The translations under genes and the position numbers were made by a program. DNA of 30,334 nucleotides from Chloroflexi bacterium RBG_16_57_11. Its GTDB lineage: Bacteria; Chloroflexota; Anaerolineae; Anaerolineales; UBA4823. Below are positions 8,235 through 15,608 of the stretch, in pieces (position 1 is the stretch's first letter; the number at the start of each line of letters is the position of its first letter). The notes beneath the pieces are model-generated. The model saw nothing but the letters and a program-made list of their open reading frames with translations, did no database searches and was not told where the DNA came from. Where the stretch lies: NCBI GenBank assembly GCA_001795165.1, contig MGNS01000035.1:4026-34359 (forward strand). Direction: 5' to 3'.

Positions 8235-8954
8235 GTGTACTGTGTCTTTTGCCGGTCAGAAGACCTGCCAGCCCAGTGGGCATATCGCGGCTTGAAGCAG
8301 CGAGGGCTGGCCCCGCTGGAAATTTTCACCCCCGAGGCGCTGGTTTACAACCGGCGCCTCGAACATCGTTTTCAGGCTGGTGAGACGATTACCCGTATTG
8401 AGCTGGCAGATGGGCGTGTGCTGGATAGCGACCGAGTGCGTGGAGTGTTGAACAGGATTAATTTCCTGCCAGTAGAACACTTCAATGTAGCTGGCCTGGA
8501 TGACCGGGCTTATGCCGTCCAGGAGCAGCAAGCCATCTTCCTCAGCTGGATGTATGCTCTGCCGGGTGAAGTGATCAATCGCCCCGGTGCGCGTGGTCTT
8601 TGTGGGGACCATCGCTCTGCTGCCGAATGGGTTTGGTTGGCAACCCAGGCTGGTCTGCCGGTATTGCCATTCCACCAGAGCGACGAGCAACCGTTGGAAT
8701 TCACTCCTACAAATCCAACATTTCAATTAGTTGTATTCGATAGCGAGGTCTATGGGGCCTCAGCTCATTGGTGTCAAGCTGACCTAAGAAATTCTATTGG
8801 ACGGCTGGCTGAGCTTAGCAGATTACGTCTAATCGGCCTTGATTTTTCCATAAGCTCGGCCGGTGAGCCACTCGTCATGTCTGCCACGACATTACCCGAC
8901 CTGCGATTGGGAGGCGAGATATTGTTAGATGCGCTGATTGCGGTGTTCGCATGA
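8235..8954 (+). CDS. Degenerate ATP-grasp-like protein (pseudoenzyme)
   Basis: A 239-residue protein starting at GTG five bases after the subtilase stop. It parallels the ATP-grasp enzyme encoded next: GVLNRINF matches GVYNRMID, the GEVINRPGARGLCGDHRSAAEW block matches ARVINRMAAMASNGSKPYQM, and the end GLDFSISSAGEPLVMSATTLPDL matches GVDLMLTDDEIYCFEVNPNP. The central nucleotide-binding strands with the invariant lysine are missing, and the metal-binding ExNPxP is replaced by MSATTLPD, so catalysis looks impossible. It overlaps the next start by four bases (ATGA), implying paired expression and perhaps a heteromer. The second half (from about 8690) is visibly more AT-rich than flanking DNA. 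Function unknown. Confidence 0.75.
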   Translation: MYCVFCRSEDLPAQWAYRGLKQRGLAPLEIFTPEALVYNRRLEHRFQAGETITRIELADGRVLDSDRVRGVLNRINFLPVEHFNVAGLDDRAYAVQEQQAIFLSWMYALPGEVINRPGARGLCGDHRSAAEWVWLATQAGLPVLPFHQSDEQPLEFTPTNPTFQLVVFDSEVYGASAHWCQADLRNSIGRLAELSRLRLIGLDFSISSAGEPLVMSATTLPDLRLGGEILLDALIAVFA

Positions 8955-9895
8955 TCTTGTTATGTGGTATCCCAACTGAGGCCCCCTTGGCGATGGTCGC
9001 CAGCGCTTTAGATGATATGGATGCCCCCTATCTGGTCTTCAATCAACGTCGTTTTGCCGATGCCCACCTGGAGTTCAGCATTCAAGGGGAGCTTATAATT
9101 GGACGATTGTGTGTTCAAGGGCGTGAATTTCCGTTGGATGCCTTTGCTGGCGTTTATAACCGAATGATCGATGACCAGGCGCTTCCAGAGGTGCGAAATT
9201 TGCCTCCTGACCATCCCGATCGTTTACGTTGTCACCGCTTGCATGATGCCTTACTCCAATGGATCGAAATCACACCGGCGCGGGTGATCAATCGCATGGC
9301 CGCGATGGCTTCCAATGGCTCCAAGCCTTACCAGATGCAACTCATCCGCCAGCATGGGTTCGCCACCCCGGAGACGCTGATCACCAATGACCCCGAGCTG
9401 GCGCGCCAGTTTTACCGCCAGCATTGAAAGGTTATCTACAAATCCGCCAGTGGTGTGCGCTCGATCGTAGCGTCACTCAAACCTGAAGACTTCGACCGGC
9501 TGGAACGCATTCGCTGGTGTCCCACGCAATTTCAAGTCCAATTGATTGGAGATAATCTACGCGTCCATGTGATCGGTGAGCAGGTTTTTAGCACAAGAAT
9601 TCGGACCGAGGCAGTGGATTACCGGTACGCCGGGCGCCAGGGGAGCAATGCCGAGTTCGAGCCTGTCGAGTTAGATCTGCATCTGGCGCAACGTTGTATC
9701 GGTTTGGCGCGCTCGCTGGGTTTGGCGTTCGCCGGTGTCGATCTGATGCTCACCGATGACGAAATCTATTGCTTCGAAGTGAACCCCAACCCTGGCTTCA
9801 GCTACTTTGAAAACATGACTGGTCAGCCGATTGCCAGGGCGGTGGCGGAATATCTGGCGGGCTCGGATGTCATTTCTTCCACTCACGCCAAGTAA
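8951..9895 (+). pseudogene. RimK/MvdD-like ATP-grasp ligase interrupted by one in-frame TGA
   Basis: ATP-grasp ligases join a carboxylate to an amine, hydroxyl or thiol through an acyl-phosphate. The frame stays the same across 314 codons except for one TGA at 9425-9427. Before it lies a pre-ATP-grasp domain (FNQRRF, GVYNRMID, RVINRMAAMASNGSKPYQMQLI, HGFATPETLITND). Immediately after it comes KVIYKSASGVRSIV, the nucleotide-binding Lys strand, then WCPTQFQVQLIG, RVHVIG, DYRYAG, GVDLM and the metal-binding FEVNPNPGFSYFE. In the family I expect HG[KR]VIYKS, so a GGA-to-TGA change would explain it. The first ATG overlaps the previous stop. If real, the stop removes the whole active site. A sequencing error or read-through is possible, because nothing else has decayed. 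Confidence 0.8.
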
Positions 9896-9921
9896 GGAGT
9901 GCGGCTCACGAGCGTTGGCAA

Positions 9922-11232
9922 TTACGCCAACTCTTCCGCCGCCGCTGGTCCTGCCAACGTCTGAACCGGTTCTTCACCCGGCAGGTTTCGCTGGCGTAGT
10001 TGCAGGTAGATGGCGCCGAGTCCGAACATGATCGTCACCATGGAGAGCACCCACCCAAGGATTGGGATGCCTAGCAGCAAGACCAGCAAAACCAGGCCGA
10101 GTAACAGCATCCACACACGACGTCCCCAGACGGTTGAGGGAAGACGGTTGAGCAAGATTGCACCAATCAGGTAAGCGACGATGATCTTGCTCAGATGACC
10201 CAGGACCAGCCCAAATAATGCCAGCCCCACACTTAGACCACCCAAACCTGCCCCCCAGATGATCGCAGCCAGATCCCAGTAATTGAGCACGGCAAAGAAA
10301 AGACCCAGCAACGCGAACACCACCAGGGCTAAAATTGCCACGCCGAAGCCGACAAAAAATACCACCACCCCGATCCCAAAACTGCTAACCGGGTGAGATC
10401 GTAATCGCTCGGTTGAGCCTTGGAGGAAGCGCGGGAACAGCCACAGGAGCAACAAACCGATCAGGAACAGTGGAGCGAAAGCGCGCAGCTGCTGCAGCAG
10501 CCAACCTCCGAAAGCTGATATGTTAAAGGAACCAGTCTGTAATTGCGGCTGGAAAAATGCGGGCAGCCCCGCGGCGGATAACCTCAGGCCGGACCCTGCA
10601 GTATGCAAATGCACTCCGCTCTCCGCCGGTCGCGCGGCGAAGTTGTTGATCGAACTCCATGGAAGCTTAAAGCCTGGCGGCAGGAGTGGGCTTAAAGGGC
10701 CATTTTCGCCGACCAGCATTTCAAGGATCTCAACGATCCCCAGATGGGCGCGCTGGTAGCGACCGACCGTGCCGGAAATCTCACCGCTTAATCCGACCAG
10801 ATACAAATCGCGCCCAATTTGACTCTCCGGCAGCAAATTGGCGATGCCTGCCAGGATATAGGCGCTACGCCCTACACTGGAGGTAGGCTCCAGGGTCAGG
10901 CGGGCGTTTGTAGCGTACAAATCGCCTTCCAGTTGGCCTTCGATCGCCGCCGTCTGGCTGAACACAAACAGGCTGCCTTTGATCTCTCCTGTGAGGGTTA
11001 CATCCTGGCCAAAGGCGAAGACATCGCCATCCACCGTTCCATCGATCTTGATGTGTGGAGCAAATATAAACTGGCTGCCCTGTAATGTTTCACCGGCAGG
11101 GATCGACCCATTTGGGTGTGGGCTTTGTGCACCTGCGGCTTGCAGCGGTAGGAGCGCAACCACGATGACCAGAAGCAGCATTAACAATACGCGGCTCTTT
11201 GCTTGCTTATTAATCATAGCCATCCTGCCCAT
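9922..11232 (-). CDS. Exported bactofilin-like polymer-forming domain with membrane segments
   Basis: A 436-residue envelope protein. The signal peptide (LLMLLLVIVVALLPLQAAGA) is followed by a right-handed beta-helix-like repeat region, about residues 44-170 (HIKIDGTVDGDVFAFGQDV, LTGEIKGSLFVFSQTAAI, EGQLEGDLYATNARL, IGRDLYLVGLSGEI), resembling bactofilin/polymer-forming cytoskeletal domains. A linker leads to about four hydrophobic segments near residues 245-420 (APLFLIGLLLLWLF, GVVVFFVGFGVAILALVVF, LGGLSVGLALFGLVLG, LLLGLVLLVLLLGIPILGW). Bactofilins are normally cytosolic, so the signal-peptide version probably displays the helix outside. Starts at 11232, 11223 and 11217 are all possible; AAAGG is best spaced for 11223. 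It converges on the ATP-grasp gene with a 26-bp gap and no evident terminator. Confidence 0.75.
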   Translation of the reverse strand: MGRMAMINKQAKSRVLLMLLLVIVVALLPLQAAGAQSPHPNGSIPAGETLQGSQFIFAPHIKIDGTVDGDVFAFGQDVTLTGEIKGSLFVFSQTAAIEGQLEGDLYATNARLTLEPTSSVGRSAYILAGIANLLPESQIGRDLYLVGLSGEISGTVGRYQRAHLGIVEILEMLVGENGPLSPLLPPGFKLPWSSINNFAARPAESGVHLHTAGSGLRLSAAGLPAFFQPQLQTGSFNISAFGGWLLQQLRAFAPLFLIGLLLLWLFPRFLQGSTERLRSHPVSSFGIGVVVFFVGFGVAILALVVFALLGLFFAVLNYWDLAAIIWGAGLGGLSVGLALFGLVLGHLSKIIVAYLIGAILLNRLPSTVWGRRVWMLLLGLVLLVLLLGIPILGWVLSMVTIMFGLGAIYLQLRQRNLPGEEPVQTLAGPAAAEELA

Positions 11233-11348
11233 CCTTTTGTTGTTGAAGGTTTATTGGAATCCACAGCGGGTTATAACGTAATTATTTTACCCTACTCGTA
11301 GGTATTTTGGTTGTGAAGATGGTCATTCGATCCATAACGGCTCGTGCA

Positions 11349-11495
11349 TCAAAGGTTCTTTTCCAGATAGATCGCCTCATCCACCAATCCATGGGAGCGG
11401 TAAAAACGAATAGCCCCTTGATTTTCAGGTAATGTAGTGACAGATATTTCGACACAGCCTGACGGTCTCAAGATGAATTCATAGATAATTTCCCA
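11349..11495 (-). pseudogene. GNAT acetyltransferase C-terminal remnant
   Basis: In the roughly 370-bp spacer between the bactofilin-like gene and the protease operon, one minus-strand frame encodes a GNAT C-terminus: VEISVTTLPENQGAIRFYRS, then HGLVDEAIYLEKNL and TGA. This is the usual strand 5, NxxAIxFYxxxGF helix and last strand. A stop lies 48 codons upstream and no start or ribosome-binding site is visible, so it is a fragment. The rest of the spacer is AT-rich, with two copies of TATACTAAT (11503 and 11540), one of which may be a -10 box for the downstream operon. Confidence 0.7.
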
Positions 11496-11591
11496 CTAAA
11501 ACTATACTAATTCTAAACATTTTTTGGGTGTTCGTAGCTTATACTAATAGAATGCGAAGCGCTATGTTTCTGTGTATCCAGCAACAATGAG

Positions 11592-11603
11592 GCACTCGAG
11601 TGC
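11592..11603. promoter_or_regulatory. Perfect 12-bp palindrome between ribosome-binding site and ATG
   Basis: GCACTCGAGTGC is a perfect dyad that directly abuts the ATG at 11604, just after a GAGG Shine-Dalgarno-like run that overlaps its first base pair. It could be an operator or could fold in the mRNA and mask initiation. Confidence 0.35.
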
Positions 11604-12455
11604 ATGGAAGAAAAAACAGCAGCTTTCACCTATACACGCTCTGATCGGTGGCGACAACGTCTGCGGCAAGTTCGATCGAATGTAAAGAGTCTGATCCCCT
11701 TCTCGGCCGGAATTGCTGCCGCGCTGCTTGGTCTTTTGATTTACAGCCTCCTCAAACCCGCTCCGGAGCCACTTACACTAAAACAAGTCAACGCTGCTGT
11801 TGCGGAAGCAATGGCCTCTGCTACACCTGCCCCCGCATATTCTGCCCAGGTCTTTCAGGTTATTCAGCCTTCGCTGGTGCTCATCCAATCATCCGGCCCG
11901 GACCAGGATGGCAAACAAACGGACGGGCTTGGCAGCGGTGTAGTCATTTCTGAGCAGGGTGAAATATTAACCGCTTTGCATGTGGTGGATGGCGCCACAG
12001 AGATCAAGGTATTCTTCGCAGACGGCACAGAGACGAGCGCACAGGTGACAGGCGCCCAGCCGGAGAATGATATCGCTGTTCTCCAGCCCGATCAGCTCCC
12101 GAATGTGCTGGTACCCGCTGTCCTGGGAAACCCAAATGCCATGCGGGTTGGTGACGAGGCCTTTGCCGTGGGCAACCCGTTTGGATTGTATAGCTCGATG
12201 AGTGCCGGTGTGATCTCCGGCTTCAATCGCTTATTCCAGGCAGAAGGTAGCGACCAGCAAATAGCAGGCTTGATCCAGATCGACTCAGCAGTGAATCCTG
12301 GTAATTCAGGAGGACCCCTGCTCAATCGATATGGTCAGGTGATTGGCATCGTCATCGGGATCATGAACCCCACCGATGAGGAATTTTTTGTTGGAATTGG
12401 TTTCGCAGTACCGATCACAATCGCAGGCGGCGCCGCTGGCGCTCCCCAGTATTAA
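11604..12455 (+). CDS. Membrane-anchored trypsin-like (HtrA/DegP-type) serine protease without PDZ domain
   Basis: A 283-residue S1C-type protease. A basic N-terminus and one transmembrane segment (about 32-50, SAGIAAALLGLLIYSLL) anchor it with the catalytic domain outside. The triad is His126 (TALHVV), Asp156 (ENDIAVL) and Ser235 (NPGNSGGPLL). The protein ends straight after the protease fold at GFAVPITIAGGAAGAPQY, so the PDZ domain usual in HtrA/DegP is absent. The end looks natural, not frameshifted: no PDZ-coding sequence follows, and moxR starts 32 bp later. Operon position suggests the MoxR/DUF58/VWA module controls or feeds the protease (inference). Confidence 0.88.
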   Translation: MEEKTAAFTYTRSDRWRQRLRQVRSNVKSLIPFSAGIAAALLGLLIYSLLKPAPEPLTLKQVNAAVAEAMASATPAPAYSAQVFQVIQPSLVLIQSSGPDQDGKQTDGLGSGVVISEQGEILTALHVVDGATEIKVFFADGTETSAQVTGAQPENDIAVLQPDQLPNVLVPAVLGNPNAMRVGDEAFAVGNPFGLYSSMSAGVISGFNRLFQAEGSDQQIAGLIQIDSAVNPGNSGGPLLNRYGQVIGIVIGIMNPTDEEFFVGIGFAVPITIAGGAAGAPQY

Positions 12456-12487
12456 TCTTTTGGATCAAGGCTATCAGGAGATAACAC

Positions 12488-13501
12488 ATGGATTCGATTG
12501 TCATATCTGAGAACCGGCTGCAGGTGGAAAAGGTTCTGTACGAAGTCAAAAAGGTCATCGTAGGGCAGGATCACCTGCTCGAACGCCTGGTGGTCGCTTT
12601 GCTGGCGCGCGGGCACATCCTGGTGGAAGGTGTTCCTGGTCTGGCGAAGACGATGGCGATCAAAACCCTGGCGGATGCCATTGGCGGCGACTTTAAGCGC
12701 ATCCAATTTACCCCTGACCTCGTCCCAGCCGACCTGGTTGGCACACGAATTTACAACCAAAAGACCGGTGAGTTCAACACTTCACTTGGCCCGGTATTTA
12801 CCAACCTCCTGCTGGCGGATGAAATAAACCGCGCGCCGGCCAAGGTGCAAAGCGCGCTGTTAGAAGTGATGCAGGAACGCCAGGTGACCATCGGTCGTGA
12901 AACGTTCGCGGTGCCAGACCCTTTCCTTGTGATGGCGACCCAGAATCCAATCGAGACTGAAGGAACCTATGCGTTGCCTGAAGCGCAGGTGGATCGATTC
13001 ATGCTCAAAGTGCTCGTCGGCTACCCCACGCCCACCGAGGAGTTCGTCATCGTCGAGAGGATGACCGGTTTTCTGGAATCGGTACAAAAGGTTTTGACCA
13101 CCGGTCAGCTTATCGAGCTGCAAAAGAGAGCCTATCAGGAGGTTTACGTCGACCCGGCGCTGATCGAATACGCAATCCGGCTGGTGACCGCCACCCGGCA
13201 ACCGAAGGAGTTTGGATTGAAAGATCTGGGGGCATATATTATCTTTGGTGCCAGCCCGCGCGCCTCGATCAACCTGATCCTGACAGCCCGTGCGCTGGCT
13301 TTCGTGCGCGGCCGAACTTATGCCTTACCTCAGGATGTGCTGGATATGGCTCCGGATGTGTTGCGTCATCGCGTGGTGCCTTCTTATGAAGCGCTTTCCG
13401 ACAACATCACCAGCGATGATATCTTGAACAAGATTTTCGAGCAAATTCCGCTCCCGGTGGTGCCATTGCATGAACGCTTCAAAGTCCGTGAAAACGCCTG
13501 A
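12488..13501 (+). CDS. MoxR-family AAA+ ATPase
   Basis: A 337-residue AAA+ chaperone. The P-loop is GVPGLAKT (residues 48-55), a MoxR-type variant of GxxGxGKT. Walker B is LLLADEINRAP with Asp111-Glu112, followed by the sensor segment VMATQNPIETEGTYALPEAQ and the DRFMLK arginine region, then the C-terminal lid (FGASPRASINLILTARALAF). MoxR ATPases work with VWA proteins to insert metals or remodel complexes. It is the second gene of the operon; the next gene starts 32 bp inside its 3' end, a sign of tight translational coupling. Confidence 0.95.
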   Translation: MDSIVISENRLQVEKVLYEVKKVIVGQDHLLERLVVALLARGHILVEGVPGLAKTMAIKTLADAIGGDFKRIQFTPDLVPADLVGTRIYNQKTGEFNTSLGPVFTNLLLADEINRAPAKVQSALLEVMQERQVTIGRETFAVPDPFLVMATQNPIETEGTYALPEAQVDRFMLKVLVGYPTPTEEFVIVERMTGFLESVQKVLTTGQLIELQKRAYQEVYVDPALIEYAIRLVTATRQPKEFGLKDLGAYIIFGASPRASINLILTARALAFVRGRTYALPQDVLDMAPDVLRHRVVPSYEALSDNITSDDILNKIFEQIPLPVVPLHERFKVRENA

Positions 13502-14516
13502 CCGTTCCCGATATGATGGTGAACAGGTGCCTCCGGATGCCAGGAATGTGACGCCGGAGCGCATCTTACAGCGGCTGGACTGGCAGGTAATCCGCCGCCT
13601 CGATGGCCTCTTGCAAGGGGATTATCGCAGCCTTTTCTACGGCTACGGGATCGACTTTGCTGACCTACGTGAATACCAGCCTGGGGATGATATCCGCTAC
13701 ATCGACTGGAACGTAACCGCACGGATGGATGCCCCGTATATCCGGCAATATGTGGAAGACCGGGAGATCAACGCCTGGTTCTTGATTGACCTCAGCCCAT
13801 CGATGGATTTTGGCACCACCCACTCGGAGAAAAGGACCCTGCTGATCGACCTGGTAGCGACACTGGCGCGGCTCTTGACCCGACACGGGAACAGGGTTGG
13901 TGCGATCCTTTACAGCGGACAGGTTGTGAAATCGGGCAGAAATCCAATGGCTCACCGGATAGAGCGGGTCATTCCGGCTAAAGGAGATCGCAACCACGTT
14001 CTACGCCTGATCAATGATCTCCTAAAACAACCGCGACTTTCAAAAGCTGCTTTTACGGATTTGAGCGCCATGCTGGAAGGCGGGCTGGGGATAATCAAGA
14101 AGCGTTCGTTGATCTTTGTGCTCTCGGATTTTATCAGCGCGCCTGGTTGGGAGCGCTCGCTCCAGTTGCTTACGCACCGAAACGAGGTGCTGGCGATCCG
14201 GTTTTGGGACCCACTCGAAGTCGAATTGCCGGATGCAGGCCCAGTTTGGATGGAAGATGCAGAGACTGGCGAGCAATTATATGTAGATACACATGATCCC
14301 AAATTTCGCCTCCAGTATGCTCAATTAATCCAACGCCGCGAAACCGATCTGACGACGACATTAAGCAGGGCCGGGGTGGAATTGTGGTCGCTTTCTACCG
14401 GCGAAGACCTGGTTCGGGCGATCCTCCGCCACGCCATGATGCGCAAGCAAGTGCATCGGATCCGGGGGAAGGCAATTTCCGAGTCGGCCTTGGCCGCAAC
14501 CGGAAGCGGGCGGTGA
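13470..14516 (+). CDS. DUF58 domain protein
   Basis: A 348-residue protein of the DUF58 family that accompanies MoxR. The signature YQPGDDIRYIDWNVTAR (residues 69-85) is followed by a VWA-like fold with DLSPSM (107-112), a partial MIDAS motif, and VLSDFIS later. Unlike many DUF58 proteins there is no clear N-terminal transmembrane pair, so it is probably cytosolic or peripheral. The ATG lies inside the end of moxR; no other ATG is available before the conserved region. Its role is thought to be adaptor between MoxR and the VWA proteins. The next gene starts with GTG four bases after its stop. Confidence 0.9.
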   Translation: MNASKSVKTPDRSRYDGEQVPPDARNVTPERILQRLDWQVIRRLDGLLQGDYRSLFYGYGIDFADLREYQPGDDIRYIDWNVTARMDAPYIRQYVEDREINAWFLIDLSPSMDFGTTHSEKRTLLIDLVATLARLLTRHGNRVGAILYSGQVVKSGRNPMAHRIERVIPAKGDRNHVLRLINDLLKQPRLSKAAFTDLSAMLEGGLGIIKKRSLIFVLSDFISAPGWERSLQLLTHRNEVLAIRFWDPLEVELPDAGPVWMEDAETGEQLYVDTHDPKFRLQYAQLIQRRETDLTTTLSRAGVELWSLSTGEDLVRAILRHAMMRKQVHRIRGKAISESALAATGSGR

Positions 14517-14520
14517 TCTC

Positions 14521-15567
14521 GTGTCGCTTCTCTGGCCTTCCATGCTCTTGTTCTTACTCATCATCCCGGTGATTGTCGGGATGTACCTGTGGCTGGATCG
14601 TCGTCGGCGTTCCGCAACGGCCAGATTCGGCCCAATGCAGCCAGCCAGTAATCAAGGCCCGGCTCTCCGCCGCCATATCCCAGCGGGGTTGTTTCTGCTT
14701 GGTTTGGTGATCATCCTGATCGCGCTGGCGCGACCTCATGCAGAGGTCAAATTGCCACGTGTGGAAGGCACGGTTATCCTGGTGTTCGATGTCTCTGCCA
14801 GCATGGGCGCCCAGGATGTAGAACCATCCCGCATGGAATCCTCAAAAACTACCGCACGCGAATTCATCAACAGCCAACCGGAAACGGTGAAGATTGGGAT
14901 CGTCTCCTTCAGCGGAAGCGGTTTCGCCGTACAAACGCCAACCAGCGATAAAAATATCTTGCTGGCTGCGATCGACCGGCTGGAACCAAACAAAGGTACT
15001 TCATTGGGTCAGGGGATACTCGCTGCCCTGAATACGATTGCGGTGGATGCCGGCTTGAAGACGGCTCAGAAACCCTTGACCAACGAGGCGTCAGCCAGCC
15101 AGGAAACTGAACAGGAATCTGAGCAGCGAGTTCCGCCGGAAGCAGATTTGCTGGCCCAACTGCCGGAGGGCGAGTATCCGTCCTCGGTGATCGTGATTTT
15201 ATCGGATGGGGAGGATAACCAATCGATCAACCCGATCGAAGCGGCGCAGGCGGCTGCAGATCGCCGTGTGCGCATCGACGCGCTTGGCTTTGGCACAACG
15301 GCCGGCGCTACGCTTGAATTGGATGGCTTTCTCGTCCACACCGCGCTGAATGAAGCCATGCTTCAGCACATTACCCAGGTCGGTGGCGGCACGTATTATT
15401 CCGCCGCCAGCCAAGGGGATCCACAAGCTGTATACGCCAATCTTACCCCACACCTGGTGGTCAAGTCTGAGAAGATGGAGCTCACAGCGCTGCTGGCCGG
15501 CGCAAGTATCGTCGTCTTGCTGGTGGGCAGTGTTTTCTCCTTGTTGTGGCTCAACCGGCTGGTGTGA
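14521..15567 (+). CDS. VWA-domain membrane protein, BatA-like (first copy)
   Basis: A 348-residue protein starting at GTG. Two N-terminal membrane segments (about 4-25 and 52-71) precede a von Willebrand A domain with a complete-looking MIDAS: DVSAS (residues 90-94), a threonine in NKGTSLGQGI, and LSDGEDNQ. A C-terminal membrane helix (LLAGASIVVLLVGSVFSLLW) closes the protein. This layout is that of Bacteroides aerotolerance (Bat)-type VWA proteins. An acidic Gln/Glu-rich insert (ASASQETEQESEQ) between the MIDAS loops is absent from the second copy. It lies 41 bp upstream of the second VWA gene. Confidence 0.9.
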   Translation: MSLLWPSMLLFLLIIPVIVGMYLWLDRRRRSATARFGPMQPASNQGPALRRHIPAGLFLLGLVIILIALARPHAEVKLPRVEGTVILVFDVSASMGAQDVEPSRMESSKTTAREFINSQPETVKIGIVSFSGSGFAVQTPTSDKNILLAAIDRLEPNKGTSLGQGILAALNTIAVDAGLKTAQKPLTNEASASQETEQESEQRVPPEADLLAQLPEGEYPSSVIVILSDGEDNQSINPIEAAQAAADRRVRIDALGFGTTAGATLELDGFLVHTALNEAMLQHITQVGGGTYYSAASQGDPQAVYANLTPHLVVKSEKMELTALLAGASIVVLLVGSVFSLLWLNRLV

Positions 15568-15608
15568 GGGTGAGCCGCGCGGGTTGAGGGAAAGCCTGGA
15601 GGTAGAAA

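Noticed and set aside
7735..8283. A long minus-strand open frame rich in Leu, Ile and Phe opposite the subtilase tail
   Set aside because: It is the antisense of Lys/Asp/Glu codons, which forces Leu/Phe/Ile-rich translation; it has no ribosome-binding site and lies fully inside the real gene.
9425..9427. TGA read as glycine by an alternative genetic code (as in Gracilibacteria/SR1)
   Set aside because: Several intact genes in the window end in TGA (for example moeA at 1772 and bcp at 2277) without continuing homology, so TGA is a normal stop here.
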